This document shows, piece by piece, positions 27,541-36,896 of a stretch of 64,000 nucleotides of DNA. The stretch comes from Pyxidicoccus trucidator (GTDB taxonomy: Bacteria > Myxococcota > Myxococcia > Myxococcales > Myxococcaceae). Every line of letters starts with the position of its first letter. Position 1 is the stretch's first letter. The stretch spans positions 401,523-465,522 of the forward strand of contig NZ_JAAIXZ010000009.1 of assembly GCF_010894435.1 (NCBI RefSeq). Direction: 5' to 3'. The notes beneath the pieces were generated by a model, which searched no databases, was not told the DNA's origin, and saw nothing but the letters and a program-made list of their open reading frames with translations. The position numbers were made by a program, and so were the translations under genes.

Positions 27541-28044
27541 CTACCCGGGTTGCTTCTCCCGCTCCGCCAGGTGGCGCTTGGAGGCCGCCGCCCGCCAGGC
27601 CTCCTCGACGAGCTTCACCAGAACCTCTCGTCGGACCTTCGACAGTCGGACGAGGAGGTACTCGGGGTAACCGGCGTAGTGTTCGGTGAAGTAGAAGGTC
27701 TCCGGCTCGGCGCGGGTGAGCACCTCGCGGGCCTCGGGGTCCACCTTGAGGACCAGGGACTCGCCATCCGGGTGGAGGCGCGCGATGAACTTCTTGCGCA
27801 CCCGCAAGGCCGGCGTGCCGTAGGCGGTGCCCTCCTCCATGCCGGGCAGCGCCATCGCGAGCTCTCGGACCGCGTCGAAGGTGAGCCCTGGCTTCTTGCT
27901 TCCGCGGGCCGTGCTCTTGGTGGCCTGTGTCGCGGGGGTCCGTGCTCCTGCTGCCTTGCGCGCCGTGCTCCGGGTTCCCTGTGCCGCGGGGGGCCGTGCT
28001 CCTGCGGCTTTACGCACTGTGCTCCGGGTGCCCCGTGTCGCCAT
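27541..28044 (-). CDS. YjbR/MmcQ-fold protein with repetitive basic N-terminal tail
   Basis: A 167-residue protein. The C-terminal 115 residues match the YjbR/MmcQ (CyaY-like) fold: FDAVRELAMALPGMEEGTAY, GTPALRVRKKFIARLHPDGE, and FYFTEHYAGYPEYLLVRLS. The first 50 residues are a basic Ala/Arg/Lys/Thr tail made of three imperfect 18-residue units (TRSTVRKAAGARPPAAQG and variants), resembling histone-H1-like tails. A GGAGGA site precedes the ATG at 28044. It is divergent from an AraC regulator with a 34-base gap. Its biochemical role is unknown; nucleic-acid binding through the tail is a guess. Confidence 0.8.
   Translation of the reverse strand: MATRGTRSTVRKAAGARPPAAQGTRSTARKAAGARTPATQATKSTARGSKKPGLTFDAVRELAMALPGMEEGTAYGTPALRVRKKFIARLHPDGESLVLKVDPEAREVLTRAEPETFYFTEHYAGYPEYLLVRLSKVRREVLVKLVEEAWRAAASKRHLAEREKQPG
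27905..28040. repeat. Imperfect 54-bp tandem repeat in the tail of the YjbR-like gene
   Basis: About two and a half copies of a 54-base unit, recognisable by the recurring CCGTGCTC, GGGTNCC and GCGGGGG blocks, encode the basic N-terminal tail of the YjbR-like protein. Copies differ at several positions, so the array looks old rather than freshly expanded. Confidence 0.65.
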
Positions 28045-28078
28045 GGTTCGTGTTCCTCCGTGGAGGCCGCACGCAAGC

Positions 28079-28948
28079 ATGGACAGCGCGCCCGGGGATT
28101 GGAAATTCGTTACCCTCCCGGGCATGCGGAGTGCTGTCGTCCCCACCGTGTCGCTCTGGTGCCCGCCCCTGCTGCCGGGCGTGCAGGTGGTGCGCGTGGA
28201 GGCGGACACTCGGCTGTGGTCCGGCCACTCCATCCAGTACGCCATCGGCGTGACGCATGCGGGGGCCTTCGACTTCTGGTACCGCAAGCGCGTGTGGACG
28301 CATTCGCCCGGAAGGCAGCTCAAGCTCAAGGAGCCGGGCGAGGTCCACCGTGACGTCCGCGTGCATGCGCCCGTCACGGCGGAGTCCGTGGCCTTCGCGC
28401 CCGGGCTGGTGGACGAGGCCGCGCGGCTGCTCGGGCTCCCCGCGTCTCCCCACCTGAGCGCCGCGCTGAGCCGGGGCACGGGACGCTGCGAGGCCGCCGC
28501 ACTGGCACTGCATGCGGCGCTGGCACGACGCTCCGAGGACAGGCTGGAGTGTGAGTCGCTGCTGGCGGAGACACTCGACGCGCTGCTCACGGAGTACGCG
28601 GAGCGCTCGCCGTCCGGGTGCCCCGAGCACCGTCCCGCGGCGCTGCGAGCGCGAGAGCACCTGCGCGCGTGCTTCGCGGAGAACGTGGGCCTGGAGGCGC
28701 TCGCGAGCAGCGTGGGCCTGAATCGCTTCCACCTGCTGCGCGTGTTCCGCGCCGAGTTCGGCCTGCCCCCGCACGAGTACGTCACGCACCTGCGCGTGGC
28801 ACGGGCGAAGGTGCTGCTGTCGCGAGGGATGGCGGCCGGAGACGTCGCGGCCGAGGTGGGCCTCTACGACCAGAGCCAGCTCAACCGGCACTTCAAGCGC
28901 ATCGTCGGCCTCACTCCGGGCCAGTACGCCCGGGCCGTGTGTCAATAA
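28079..28948 (+). CDS. AraC-family transcriptional regulator
   Basis: A 289-residue regulator with two helix-turn-helix units at the C-terminus: REHLRACFAENVGLEALASS followed by VGLNRFHLLRVFRAEFGLPP, and GDVAAEVGLYDQSQLNRHFK with the family ending RIVGLTPGQYARA. The N-terminal half (RVEADTRLWSGHSIQYAIGV) is the cupin-like sensing part usual in AraC proteins of this size. Start 28079 gives the more complete N-terminus with GGAGG 12 bases before it; ATG at 28124 is an alternative. It is divergent from the YjbR-like gene and 99 bases upstream of the exported hydrolase gene in the same direction. The target and ligand are unknown. Confidence 0.88.
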   Translation: MDSAPGDWKFVTLPGMRSAVVPTVSLWCPPLLPGVQVVRVEADTRLWSGHSIQYAIGVTHAGAFDFWYRKRVWTHSPGRQLKLKEPGEVHRDVRVHAPVTAESVAFAPGLVDEAARLLGLPASPHLSAALSRGTGRCEAAALALHAALARRSEDRLECESLLAETLDALLTEYAERSPSGCPEHRPAALRAREHLRACFAENVGLEALASSVGLNRFHLLRVFRAEFGLPPHEYVTHLRVARAKVLLSRGMAAGDVAAEVGLYDQSQLNRHFKRIVGLTPGQYARAVCQ

Positions 28949-29047
28949 CGCCCAAGCGTTGCCGGCCCAGCTCCCGCTATCCCTCCCGTCCAGCACCTCG
29001 CCGCGCCCGTGGACCCGCGCGGCCCGCTTCCCCGACGAGGAGTGACG

Positions 29048-29857
29048 ATGCGTGGTTTCCCTGTTCGATGGCCCCTGTTCCTGTCCGCGTGCCTGCTGGC
29101 AGCCCCTGTCTCCGTCCTGGCCTCGGAGCCCGCGAACGGCAGCCCCCAGCCGCGTGTCGTCAGTGGCCTGCGGGTGACGTGGCTCGGCCATGCGGCGTTC
29201 GAGGTGGTCTCTCCGGGCGGCACGCGGCTCCTCATCGACCCGTGGCTGAAGGAGAACCCGAGGACTCCGGCGGCGTGGAAGGAGCTGTCCCGCTTCGGGC
29301 AGGAGGACGCGAAGCCGGCGGCCATCCTGGTGACGCACGCGCATGGAGACCACGCGCCGGACGTGCCCGAGCTGGCCCGCGTGAGTGGAGCCCTGGTGGT
29401 CAGCACCGGCGAGCACCTGCGCGCGATGAAGATTCCCGAGGCGCAGCAGCACAGCGTCAACGTGGGCGGCTCGTTCCGACTGGGCGACGTCACGGTGCAC
29501 GCGGTGCCGGCGATGCACTCGACGGACCCGGGAGGGCGGCCGCTCGGCTACGTGGTGACCTTCTCGGACGGGCGCTCGCTGTACCACACGGGCGACACGT
29601 GGCTCTTCGGGGACATGGCCCTCATCCAGGAGCTGTACCACCCGGACATCGTGCTGCTCACCACCGGGGGCGGTCGCTGGGGACTGGATCCGAAGACGGC
29701 CGCGCGCGCCATGCGAAAGTACTTCAAGCCCTCCATCATCATCCCCATGCACTTCGGCACCTTCGAGCCGCTCGCGGAGGAGCCCGAGGTGCGCGCCGCC
29801 TTCGCCGGGGACAAGCGCGTTCGCTTCCTCACGCCGGGGCAGGACACGGCGCTCTGA
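29048..29857 (+). CDS. Exported metallo-beta-lactamase-fold hydrolase
   Basis: A 269-residue protein with a signal peptide (WPLFLSACLLAAPVSVLA). The mature part begins with VTWLGHAAFEVVSPGGTRLL, then IDPW and the metal motif THAHGDHAPD (HxHxDH), and later AMHSTDPGG and PMHFGTFEPL. This pattern is that of the UPF0173/UlaG-like metal-dependent hydrolases, but with an export signal that most cytoplasmic members lack. GAGGAG precedes the ATG. The substrate is unknown. It ends 7 bases before the stop of the convergent TetR gene. Confidence 0.85.
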   Translation: MRGFPVRWPLFLSACLLAAPVSVLASEPANGSPQPRVVSGLRVTWLGHAAFEVVSPGGTRLLIDPWLKENPRTPAAWKELSRFGQEDAKPAAILVTHAHGDHAPDVPELARVSGALVVSTGEHLRAMKIPEAQQHSVNVGGSFRLGDVTVHAVPAMHSTDPGGRPLGYVVTFSDGRSLYHTGDTWLFGDMALIQELYHPDIVLLTTGGGRWGLDPKTAARAMRKYFKPSIIIPMHFGTFEPLAEEPEVRAAFAGDKRVRFLTPGQDTAL

Positions 29858-29864
29858 ACAGCGG

Positions 29865-30593
29865 TCAGCGGGAACGCGGGCCGCCGCTCTTGCGTGACGT
29901 CTTCCGGCGCGGTGCGGGCACCCTCCCCCGCCGCGCCTGGCCCTTCGACTTTCGCGCCGCCGGCTTCTTCCCGGCCGGGCCCGCCACGCTCGCGAGGACA
30001 ATCTGACTCAGCAGCGCGTACACGGGCGCGGGGTCGAAGCGCTCGTCGAGCAGGTGGTGCAGTGCCAGCCCGTCCACGCACGCCTTGATGATGGCGGCGT
30101 AGTGGTGGTCCACCGGCTCGGGCTTCGCCCCCTCGCCATTGCGCACGGCGGCCACGGTGAGCGCCACCTCCTCGCCCACGCACTGCAGGGACTCCGCCAC
30201 CGCGGGCTTCAGGTCCTTGTTGTGCAGCCCCATGGCGAACAGCTCGTAGCGCACGCGGAACTGCTCGGGCGTCTCCTTCAGCAGCTTCTCTCCCCACGCG
30301 AAGCTCGCGGCGGCGAGCTGCTCGGTCGGAGTCTCCTGGCGCAGCCGCTTCAGCTCGAGCATGTACTGCTGGCGGGCCTCCTTCGCGACGGCCAGCAGCA
30401 GCGCGTCCTTGCTGCCGAAGTAGTAGTGCACCAGGCCCTGATTCACTCCGGCCTCGCGCGCCACCTCCTTCACCGTCGTCGCTTCGTACCCACGCTCCGC
30501 GAGCACCCGGTAGCCGGCGGTGATGAGGCGCTCCCGGGCATCAGGTTCCGCGGATGCGCCGGGCGACTTCGTGCCGCTGCGAGGACGAGCCAT
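29865..30593 (-). CDS. TetR-family transcriptional regulator
   Basis: A 242-residue repressor-type protein. The N-terminal DNA-binding domain is clear: ARERLITAGYRVLAERGYEA, TTVKEVAREAGVNQGLVHYY then FGSKDALLLAVA. The middle is a helical ligand-binding domain. The last 35 residues are very rich in Arg/Lys/Pro (GPAGKKPAARKSKGQARRG), an unusual basic tail. It is divergent from a barrel-like protein gene across a 132-base gap holding an AT-rich dyad, which it probably occupies. The start at 30593 opens just before the helix-turn-helix region; the ribosome site is weak. Confidence 0.88.
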   Translation of the reverse strand: MARPRSGTKSPGASAEPDARERLITAGYRVLAERGYEATTVKEVAREAGVNQGLVHYYFGSKDALLLAVAKEARQQYMLELKRLRQETPTEQLAAASFAWGEKLLKETPEQFRVRYELFAMGLHNKDLKPAVAESLQCVGEEVALTVAAVRNGEGAKPEPVDHHYAAIIKACVDGLALHHLLDERFDPAPVYALLSQIVLASVAGPAGKKPAARKSKGQARRGRVPAPRRKTSRKSGGPRSR

Positions 30594-30650
30594 CCCATTC
30601 CCATAGGTCAGGCGATGTAGGCCCGCAAGGGAGCAGCCCGCCAGGCAGCC

Positions 30651-30711
30651 TTGACATCGCGCGTCACCAGCTTTAGTTAGTCGTGTAGCTAATTTAGTCA
30701 AACAACTAAAG
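30651..30711 (+). promoter_or_regulatory. Promoter with overlapping AT-rich operator for the TetR/barrel pair
   Basis: A TTGACA -35 hexamer (30651-30656) stands 17 bases before TAGTTA (30674-30679) towards the plus-strand barrel gene. Over the -10 and start region lies an AT-rich array: CTTTAGTT (30671-30678) and AACTAAAG (30704-30711) are perfect inverted copies, and TTAGT/ACTAA also pair across 6 bases inside. This is the most AT-rich stretch in the neighbourhood. Repression by the divergently encoded TetR protein is the simplest explanation. Confidence 0.6.
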
Positions 30712-30725
30712 CCTGGAGGCAACCG

Positions 30726-31367
30726 ATGCGCGTCTCGTCCCTGAATGCCGTGAATGTGTCCAAGGCCGTCCTGATGGTGGTTCCCCTGCTGGCCGCGCCC
30801 GTGCTGGCGGACGACGCGGGCGAGCAGATTCCCGCCAGCGAGCGCGAGCGCCGGGCCGCGCTCCTCATGGAGGTGTCGCCGCCCGCCCTGGACGGCTCCA
30901 TGTACGGCATCCGCCTGGACATCGCCCCCTCCATGGAGGGGCCGTTCTCCTTCGGGCTGATGGGCCGCGCCGGCCAGTGGGGCAACTCCCTTGGCGCGAA
31001 GACGCGCTTCGACGGCGTGGGCCTCACCGAGGTGAAGCTGAACTACGCGGTGGGCGTGGATACCCGCTACACGCTGGGCTCCTTCGCCAACGGGACGCTG
31101 CGCCCCTTCGTGGGGCTGACGGTGGGCGTCGAGGAGTTCGTGAGCCGCACTGGCGACGGCCCCTCCGAGGCGGCCACGACGGCGGCCTTCGTGGAGCCCG
31201 CGGCGGGCCTCATGTGGCGGCCGGGCGCCGGGCGCGTGGGCCTCTCCGCGCGCGTCGGCCCGGGCTTCACCTTCACGGATGTGCGTGACTTGGAGCTCCG
31301 CGCCGGCGACCTGCGGCTGAAGCCGGTGTACCCCACGGCCTCGCTGGGTCTGCTCGTCGTCCTCTAA
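30726..31367 (+). CDS. Outer-membrane beta-barrel-like protein under TetR control
   Basis: A 213-residue protein with a signal peptide (SKAVLMVVPLLAAPVLADDA) and alternating beta-strand pattern through the mature part (FSFGLMGRAGQWGNSLGAKT, RPFVGLTVGVEEFVSRTGDG), ending in a hydrophobic terminal strand (PTASLGLLVVL). Such features fit a small outer-membrane barrel. GGAGG lies 7 bases before the ATG. It is preceded by the TetR-type operator, so expression is probably induced by a TetR ligand. No specific family was recognised. Confidence 0.75.
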   Translation: MRVSSLNAVNVSKAVLMVVPLLAAPVLADDAGEQIPASERERRAALLMEVSPPALDGSMYGIRLDIAPSMEGPFSFGLMGRAGQWGNSLGAKTRFDGVGLTEVKLNYAVGVDTRYTLGSFANGTLRPFVGLTVGVEEFVSRTGDGPSEAATTAAFVEPAAGLMWRPGAGRVGLSARVGPGFTFTDVRDLELRAGDLRLKPVYPTASLGLLVVL

Positions 31368-31427
31368 GCCATTCGCCATGCCTGGCGCCCGGCTTCGGCC
31401 CGGGCTGCCAGGCGGCGCGGCGGGACG

Positions 31428-32066
31428 TCACCGCCCCGAGGACCAGGAGTCGCCGGTGATTTCCATGACGAACGGCAGCTTCAGAAGCAGACCCACCTGG
31501 GTCGACTCCCGGAAGCCCCGCAGCTGGGGGTCGTACATGCCCTGGAAGCTCGCGTAGCCGGCGACATACGCGATGGTCAGCAGGCCCCGCACCTGGAAGC
31601 CGCCACCGAAACGTCCCCGGCTCAGCTCGCCCACCACGCCGAGGTCCAGCCCTATCGGCCCCCAGCCCACCTCTGGCCCGAGGCTCATGCGCGTGGCCCG
31701 GTTGGGCAGCGAGTGCACGAGGTCCACGTAGCCGCCAAGCCACACGAGGTCCCTCGAGTTGAGCTTCACCATGCTCGCCTCGACTCCCAGCACCGGGTAC
31801 AGGTTGCCGGTGGGGAACAGCTCATCCGCGGCCTCGGGCTCGTCACCGCCCATGCCCAGGTTGAGGCCCATGGACAGGAACGTTCCGTCATACGGCCGCG
31901 TCGCCAGTTGGAGCCGCTCCGGCTTCGGCTCGCGGCCCCGTCTCCCTCGCCGGGCGGCCTCGCCGTCCGTGGAGACCAGCCCCACGCCGAGCACCAGCCA
32001 CGCCGCGAGGAACGACACCGCGCTGCGCGCACGGCACGGCCACTTCGAATCACCAGGACGGCTCAT
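31428..32066 (-). CDS. Second barrel-like exported protein
   Basis: A 212-residue protein beginning with a basic N-region and a hydrophobic signal segment (AVSFLAAWLVLGVGLVST). The mature part has amphipathic strands (LFPTGNLYPVLGVEASMVKL, VGWGPIGLDLGVVGELSRGR, GFQVRGLLTIAYVAGYASFQ) compatible with an outer-membrane barrel. It is almost the same length as the convergent barrel protein ending at 31367, although identity is not obvious by eye. The start at 32066 was chosen for the signal peptide; the frame stays open to 32297 and beyond, so a longer product is possible. Confidence 0.6.
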   Translation of the reverse strand: MSRPGDSKWPCRARSAVSFLAAWLVLGVGLVSTDGEAARRGRRGREPKPERLQLATRPYDGTFLSMGLNLGMGGDEPEAADELFPTGNLYPVLGVEASMVKLNSRDLVWLGGYVDLVHSLPNRATRMSLGPEVGWGPIGLDLGVVGELSRGRFGGGFQVRGLLTIAYVAGYASFQGMYDPQLRGFRESTQVGLLLKLPFVMEITGDSWSSGR

Positions 32067-32416
32067 GCCGTCATGATGACGCCATGGGCCTCCTTGCACA
32101 CCGGGTAGGGGCGGACCCGTCGGCGTTGGAGTCCGAGCGGGCCAGCCGTGCTCCTGCTCAATCGTCACGACCTCGCGCGACTCCAGTAACAGGATGACAA
32201 AGAGGTTGACGTCCGAGCCCTGCAGCGGGCTGGCGTCGAACGCCGCGCGCACGTCCTCCGCCCCGTTGCCGCAGGTGGCGAGCAGCCGCGCTCTCATCGG
32301 CCTTCCTCTTGGGGTGGGCTTCGAGTGGCGGCGGTGCCTGCCCGCCCGGCCCTCGCCGCGCCGGGCGGCACGAGGTTGGGGGCCCGGACGTCGGGGCACA
32401 TGATATCTTCAATTTC
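32067..32416. other. Gap between divergent genes, possible N-terminal extension
   Basis: A 350-base region between the barrel-like protein (minus) and the sigma-54 activator (plus). On the minus strand the barrel frame stays open with an ATG at 32297 that would add a 77-residue leader (MRARLLATCGNGAEDVRAAF onward) of unknown type. If real it would place the signal segment internally, so I left it out of the gene. Near the plus-strand gene the sequence TGATATC at 32401 is AT-rich and may be part of its promoter. No RNA gene or repeat is seen. Confidence 0.35.
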
Positions 32417-33841
<1,425 letters not shown>

Positions 33842-33844
33842 GCG

Positions 33845-35215
33845 TCAGCGAGAGCCGGTGACGCGCAGCCGGCCCTCCAGGACTCCGGGCTCCGTGACGA
33901 AGCCCGGCTCCAGCCCGCGCAGCGCCGCCTCCGTGACGGTGAGTCCCGACTCTGGCGACGCCGCCGCCCACGCGGGCAGGTGCAGCAGTCCTCCCCCGCC
34001 CTCCTCCGTGGGCAGCCGGGCCACGTGGACGGTGACGGCCAGCTCCACCCGCCGGGTGTCGTCGGAGGCGTCCCCGTCCTTCACCAGCGCCAGCGCCGCG
34101 GACAGCACGCGCTCGCGGACGGCCCGCTCACACGCCTCTTCCTCGGGGAGCGTGGCCAGGGCCAGCACACAGCCGCTTCCGTCGACCCGCACCTCCAGGC
34201 CGGCCTGTCGCGCCGCCGCGCCCGCGCGCTCCAGCAGCGCGTCCAGCCGCTCCAGCGAGGCCACGTCGGGCGTGCCCTGGAGCCGGGCCTCCGCGTACAA
34301 CGCCACCGCGTACCCCTCGCGGGCCGGCGCGCGTCCGCCCCGCACCGCGTCTCGCAGCGCGTCCAGCAGCGCGTCCACGTCCGGGTAGCGGTCCTCGCGT
34401 CGCTTCGCCAGGCAGCGAAGCACCACCGTGTCCAGCGCGGCCGGCACGGGGGCGCGCTCTCCCGGGCGTGGGGGCGGCGCGTGCAGGTGCTGCTCCTCCA
34501 CCTCGTGCCGCGTGGTGCCCTGGAACGGCGGCTGCCCCGTGACGAGCTGGAAGAGGAGCACGCCCACCGCATAGAGGTCCGTGCGCGCATCCGGAACCTC
34601 GCCTCGAATCTGCTCGGGCGCCATGGACAGCGGAGTGCCCAGCGCCACGCCGGTGTGCGTGAGCGTGGAGGCCCCGGGCGAGTCCGGCGTCAGGCCCTTC
34701 GCCACGCCGAAGTCCACCAGCTTCACGTGGAGCGCCTCGCCCCGGCCCGACAGGCGCACCACGTTCTGGACCTTCAAGTCCCGGTGCACCACGCCCGCGC
34801 CGTGCGCGGCCCGGAGCGCGGCGCCCACCTGCTCCAGCACCTCCAGCGCCTCGCCGGGGGACAGCGGCCCGCGCGCGGCCAGCTCCGCGGCCAGGTCCCG
34901 GCCCTCCAGCCACTCCATGGCGATGAAGGCCCGGCCGTCCGGCAGCTCCCCGTGGCCGAGCACCTCGACGATGTGCGGGTGGCTCAGCCGCTGGAGCGTC
35001 GCCGCCTCACGGCGGAAGCGGCGCAGCGCGATGGTGGCCAGGGCCGCCTGCGGGTGCAGCACCTTCAGCGCCGCGGGCGCGCCCGTGCGGGTGTCCTTCG
35101 CACGGTAGAGCGTGGAGACAGGCCCCCGGTAGTGGACGCGCTCCACCACCCAATGCCCCACCAGGGCACCGGCCCCCAGCTCCTCACCGTAGAGTGGCTC
35201 TTCTCCGCCTGGCAC
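33845..35215 (-). CDS. Ser/Thr protein kinase with degenerate cyclase-like C-terminal domain
   Basis: A 456-residue Hanks-type kinase. The kinase domain covers about residues 18-285 with ALKVLHP, HRDLKVQN, VDFGVAKGL and a TxxGTPLSMAPEQ activation end. The C-terminal 150 residues (ASLERLDALLERAGAAARQA, then EVRVDGSGCVLALATL and AVTVHVARLPTEEGG) read like a worn class III nucleotide-cyclase homology domain without catalytic aspartates. A related stretch occurs in the 1314-residue kinase nearby. GTG start at 35215 with GGGAG seven bases upstream. No membrane segment is seen. It converges on the FHA activator. Confidence 0.9.
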   Translation of the reverse strand: MPGGEEPLYGEELGAGALVGHWVVERVHYRGPVSTLYRAKDTRTGAPAALKVLHPQAALATIALRRFRREAATLQRLSHPHIVEVLGHGELPDGRAFIAMEWLEGRDLAAELAARGPLSPGEALEVLEQVGAALRAAHGAGVVHRDLKVQNVVRLSGRGEALHVKLVDFGVAKGLTPDSPGASTLTHTGVALGTPLSMAPEQIRGEVPDARTDLYAVGVLLFQLVTGQPPFQGTTRHEVEEQHLHAPPPRPGERAPVPAALDTVVLRCLAKRREDRYPDVDALLDALRDAVRGGRAPAREGYAVALYAEARLQGTPDVASLERLDALLERAGAAARQAGLEVRVDGSGCVLALATLPEEEACERAVRERVLSAALALVKDGDASDDTRRVELAVTVHVARLPTEEGGGGLLHLPAWAAASPESGLTVTEAALRGLEPGFVTEPGVLEGRLRVTGSR

Positions 35216-35239
35216 CTGGCACTCCCGGGGTGTGCGCCG

Positions 35240-36730
35240 CTACGTCCGCTCGCAGGTCGGCGCGCCCGTGCGCGGCTGCACCGTGTCGCACGCGGAATGG
35301 AGGAAGGTCGTCACCGGGTGCTGCCACACGTTCCCCAGCGTGTCCTGGCACTGCTCGTAGTCCCTGTCGCCTGTCGTCATCGGGCCTTCCTGGACGGCGC
35401 ACCTGCCGGGCATGGGCGGGTTGAGGGACTTGAAGCACGCGCCCGTCACCGTCGCCGCGCAGTTGGCGTTGGCGCCCGGCAGCGCGCAGACCCGGTTGGA
35501 GGAGTAGGCGGCCCCGCTCGCCCACGCCGGGTCGTAGCAGGAGAACATCCGCGTGTAGATGGAGCCCTGAATCTGCACGTCGGCGCCCACCACCACGTAC
35601 CGCGCCTCCTGACCCTTCCCGTACTGCACCACCTCCACGTTCACTCCGCGAGCCAGCGCCTTGGAGTCGAACACGTTGCCGTAGAAGGCGCCCTCGCGCT
35701 CGGCATACACCTCCGTCTCAGCCAGGCCGTAGCGGACGACGCTGTCTGGCGACACCGCCACGTCCGGGAGCAGGACGCTGGTCGTGCTGGCCGAGAACGG
35801 CGCCGCCATCACGCTGAAGTACTGCCCTGCCGTGCAGGTGAAGGACACCACCGGCACCGGAGACGCTCCAGCACAGCTCCCCGTCGCCTCACCGAGGTTG
35901 CGCTCGTCGTCGTGGTCGCAGCCATTCACACCCGAGCACACGCGGAGCACCGTCTGCATGTTGCTGGAGCCCAGCACGGGTGCGGGGCCGGGGCAGGACG
36001 TGAGGCCGCCCGCCCCCACCTGCACCAGACCGCTCGCCGTGCAGTAGCCGATGCCGTCCGCCGTCCAGCCGCAGTCACGCGCGGGCCCCTGCTGCGTCGT
36101 CGGGTTGCACGACAGGAAGCTGTCCAGCGGCTGGCCGGTGGCCGGGTGGTGGTCGGCGGGACGCGTCTTCGCCTCCAGCGTGTAGATGTTGGGCCCCGTC
36201 GCGTACGTCCGGTGCTCGCCTCGCATGGACAGCTCCACGCGGCGGCCCAGGGCGTTGTTGCGCGCGAGGAGGCACGAGGAGACGCGCTCCAGGCAGTCCG
36301 GTGTCGGCACCCCGCCGGCCCACGCCGGGCAGAGCCCTGCCTGGCCGTACCACTTCCGCGGGGTGTAGGTCAGCGGGTCGAACCAGTTGATGAAGTCGCC
36401 CTGCTTCAGCGCGCAGCCCACCAGGTACGACATGAACTGCTGCGCGTTCGGGTCTCCCAGCCGCCTGCGGGTGTTGACGTCCCCGCTCACGGGGTCGAAG
36501 AGCGACTGGAGGGATTGCAGGGACAGCTTCCGGTTGGAGTCGATGTTCGCGGAGATGGCGTTGAGGACCAGCGCCTGCGTGGTCAGCGAGTTCGCGATGC
36601 GGATTTCCGACTGCTGTGTAGAGGGCGATAGGGACCCGTCCTCATCGTGAATCGCGGTTCCACAGCCGGCGAAGGCAAGTACCAGCAGGGACACAGGGAC
36701 CAACAGGGAGCGACACGAACGGATGGCCAT
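35240..36730 (-). CDS. Cys-rich lipoprotein, unknown function
   Basis: A 496-residue predicted lipoprotein with signal SLLVPVSLLVLAFAGC, lipidated on that Cys. The mature protein has an unusual number of cysteines (over 20), suggesting many disulfides or a surface location. There are phrases such as YLVGCALKQGDFINWFDPLT, RDCGWTADGIGYCTASGL and CSGVNGCDHDDERNLGEA, but no known domain. The start at 36730 has GGAG 10 bases upstream; 36760 is an alternative. It lies directly upstream of the kinase at 35215 in the same direction, 24 bases apart, so the two may be co-transcribed. Confidence 0.75.
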   Translation of the reverse strand: MAIRSCRSLLVPVSLLVLAFAGCGTAIHDEDGSLSPSTQQSEIRIANSLTTQALVLNAISANIDSNRKLSLQSLQSLFDPVSGDVNTRRRLGDPNAQQFMSYLVGCALKQGDFINWFDPLTYTPRKWYGQAGLCPAWAGGVPTPDCLERVSSCLLARNNALGRRVELSMRGEHRTYATGPNIYTLEAKTRPADHHPATGQPLDSFLSCNPTTQQGPARDCGWTADGIGYCTASGLVQVGAGGLTSCPGPAPVLGSSNMQTVLRVCSGVNGCDHDDERNLGEATGSCAGASPVPVVSFTCTAGQYFSVMAAPFSASTTSVLLPDVAVSPDSVVRYGLAETEVYAEREGAFYGNVFDSKALARGVNVEVVQYGKGQEARYVVVGADVQIQGSIYTRMFSCYDPAWASGAAYSSNRVCALPGANANCAATVTGACFKSLNPPMPGRCAVQEGPMTTGDRDYEQCQDTLGNVWQHPVTTFLHSACDTVQPRTGAPTCERT

Positions 36731-36896
36731 GGAGCTTTTCTCCAGCGGAGTCTGGGACATGGACGGGATGTCCCGGAGCAAGCACGTGCCGAGCCAGCAT
36801 CCGGAAAACCACTGTTCACCTGAAGAACGGCCCTGTCCCCCACCCTTCGTTTGTAGCGCGGAATGCCACAGGCGCGGCGGGTTGTGACGTCTCGCG

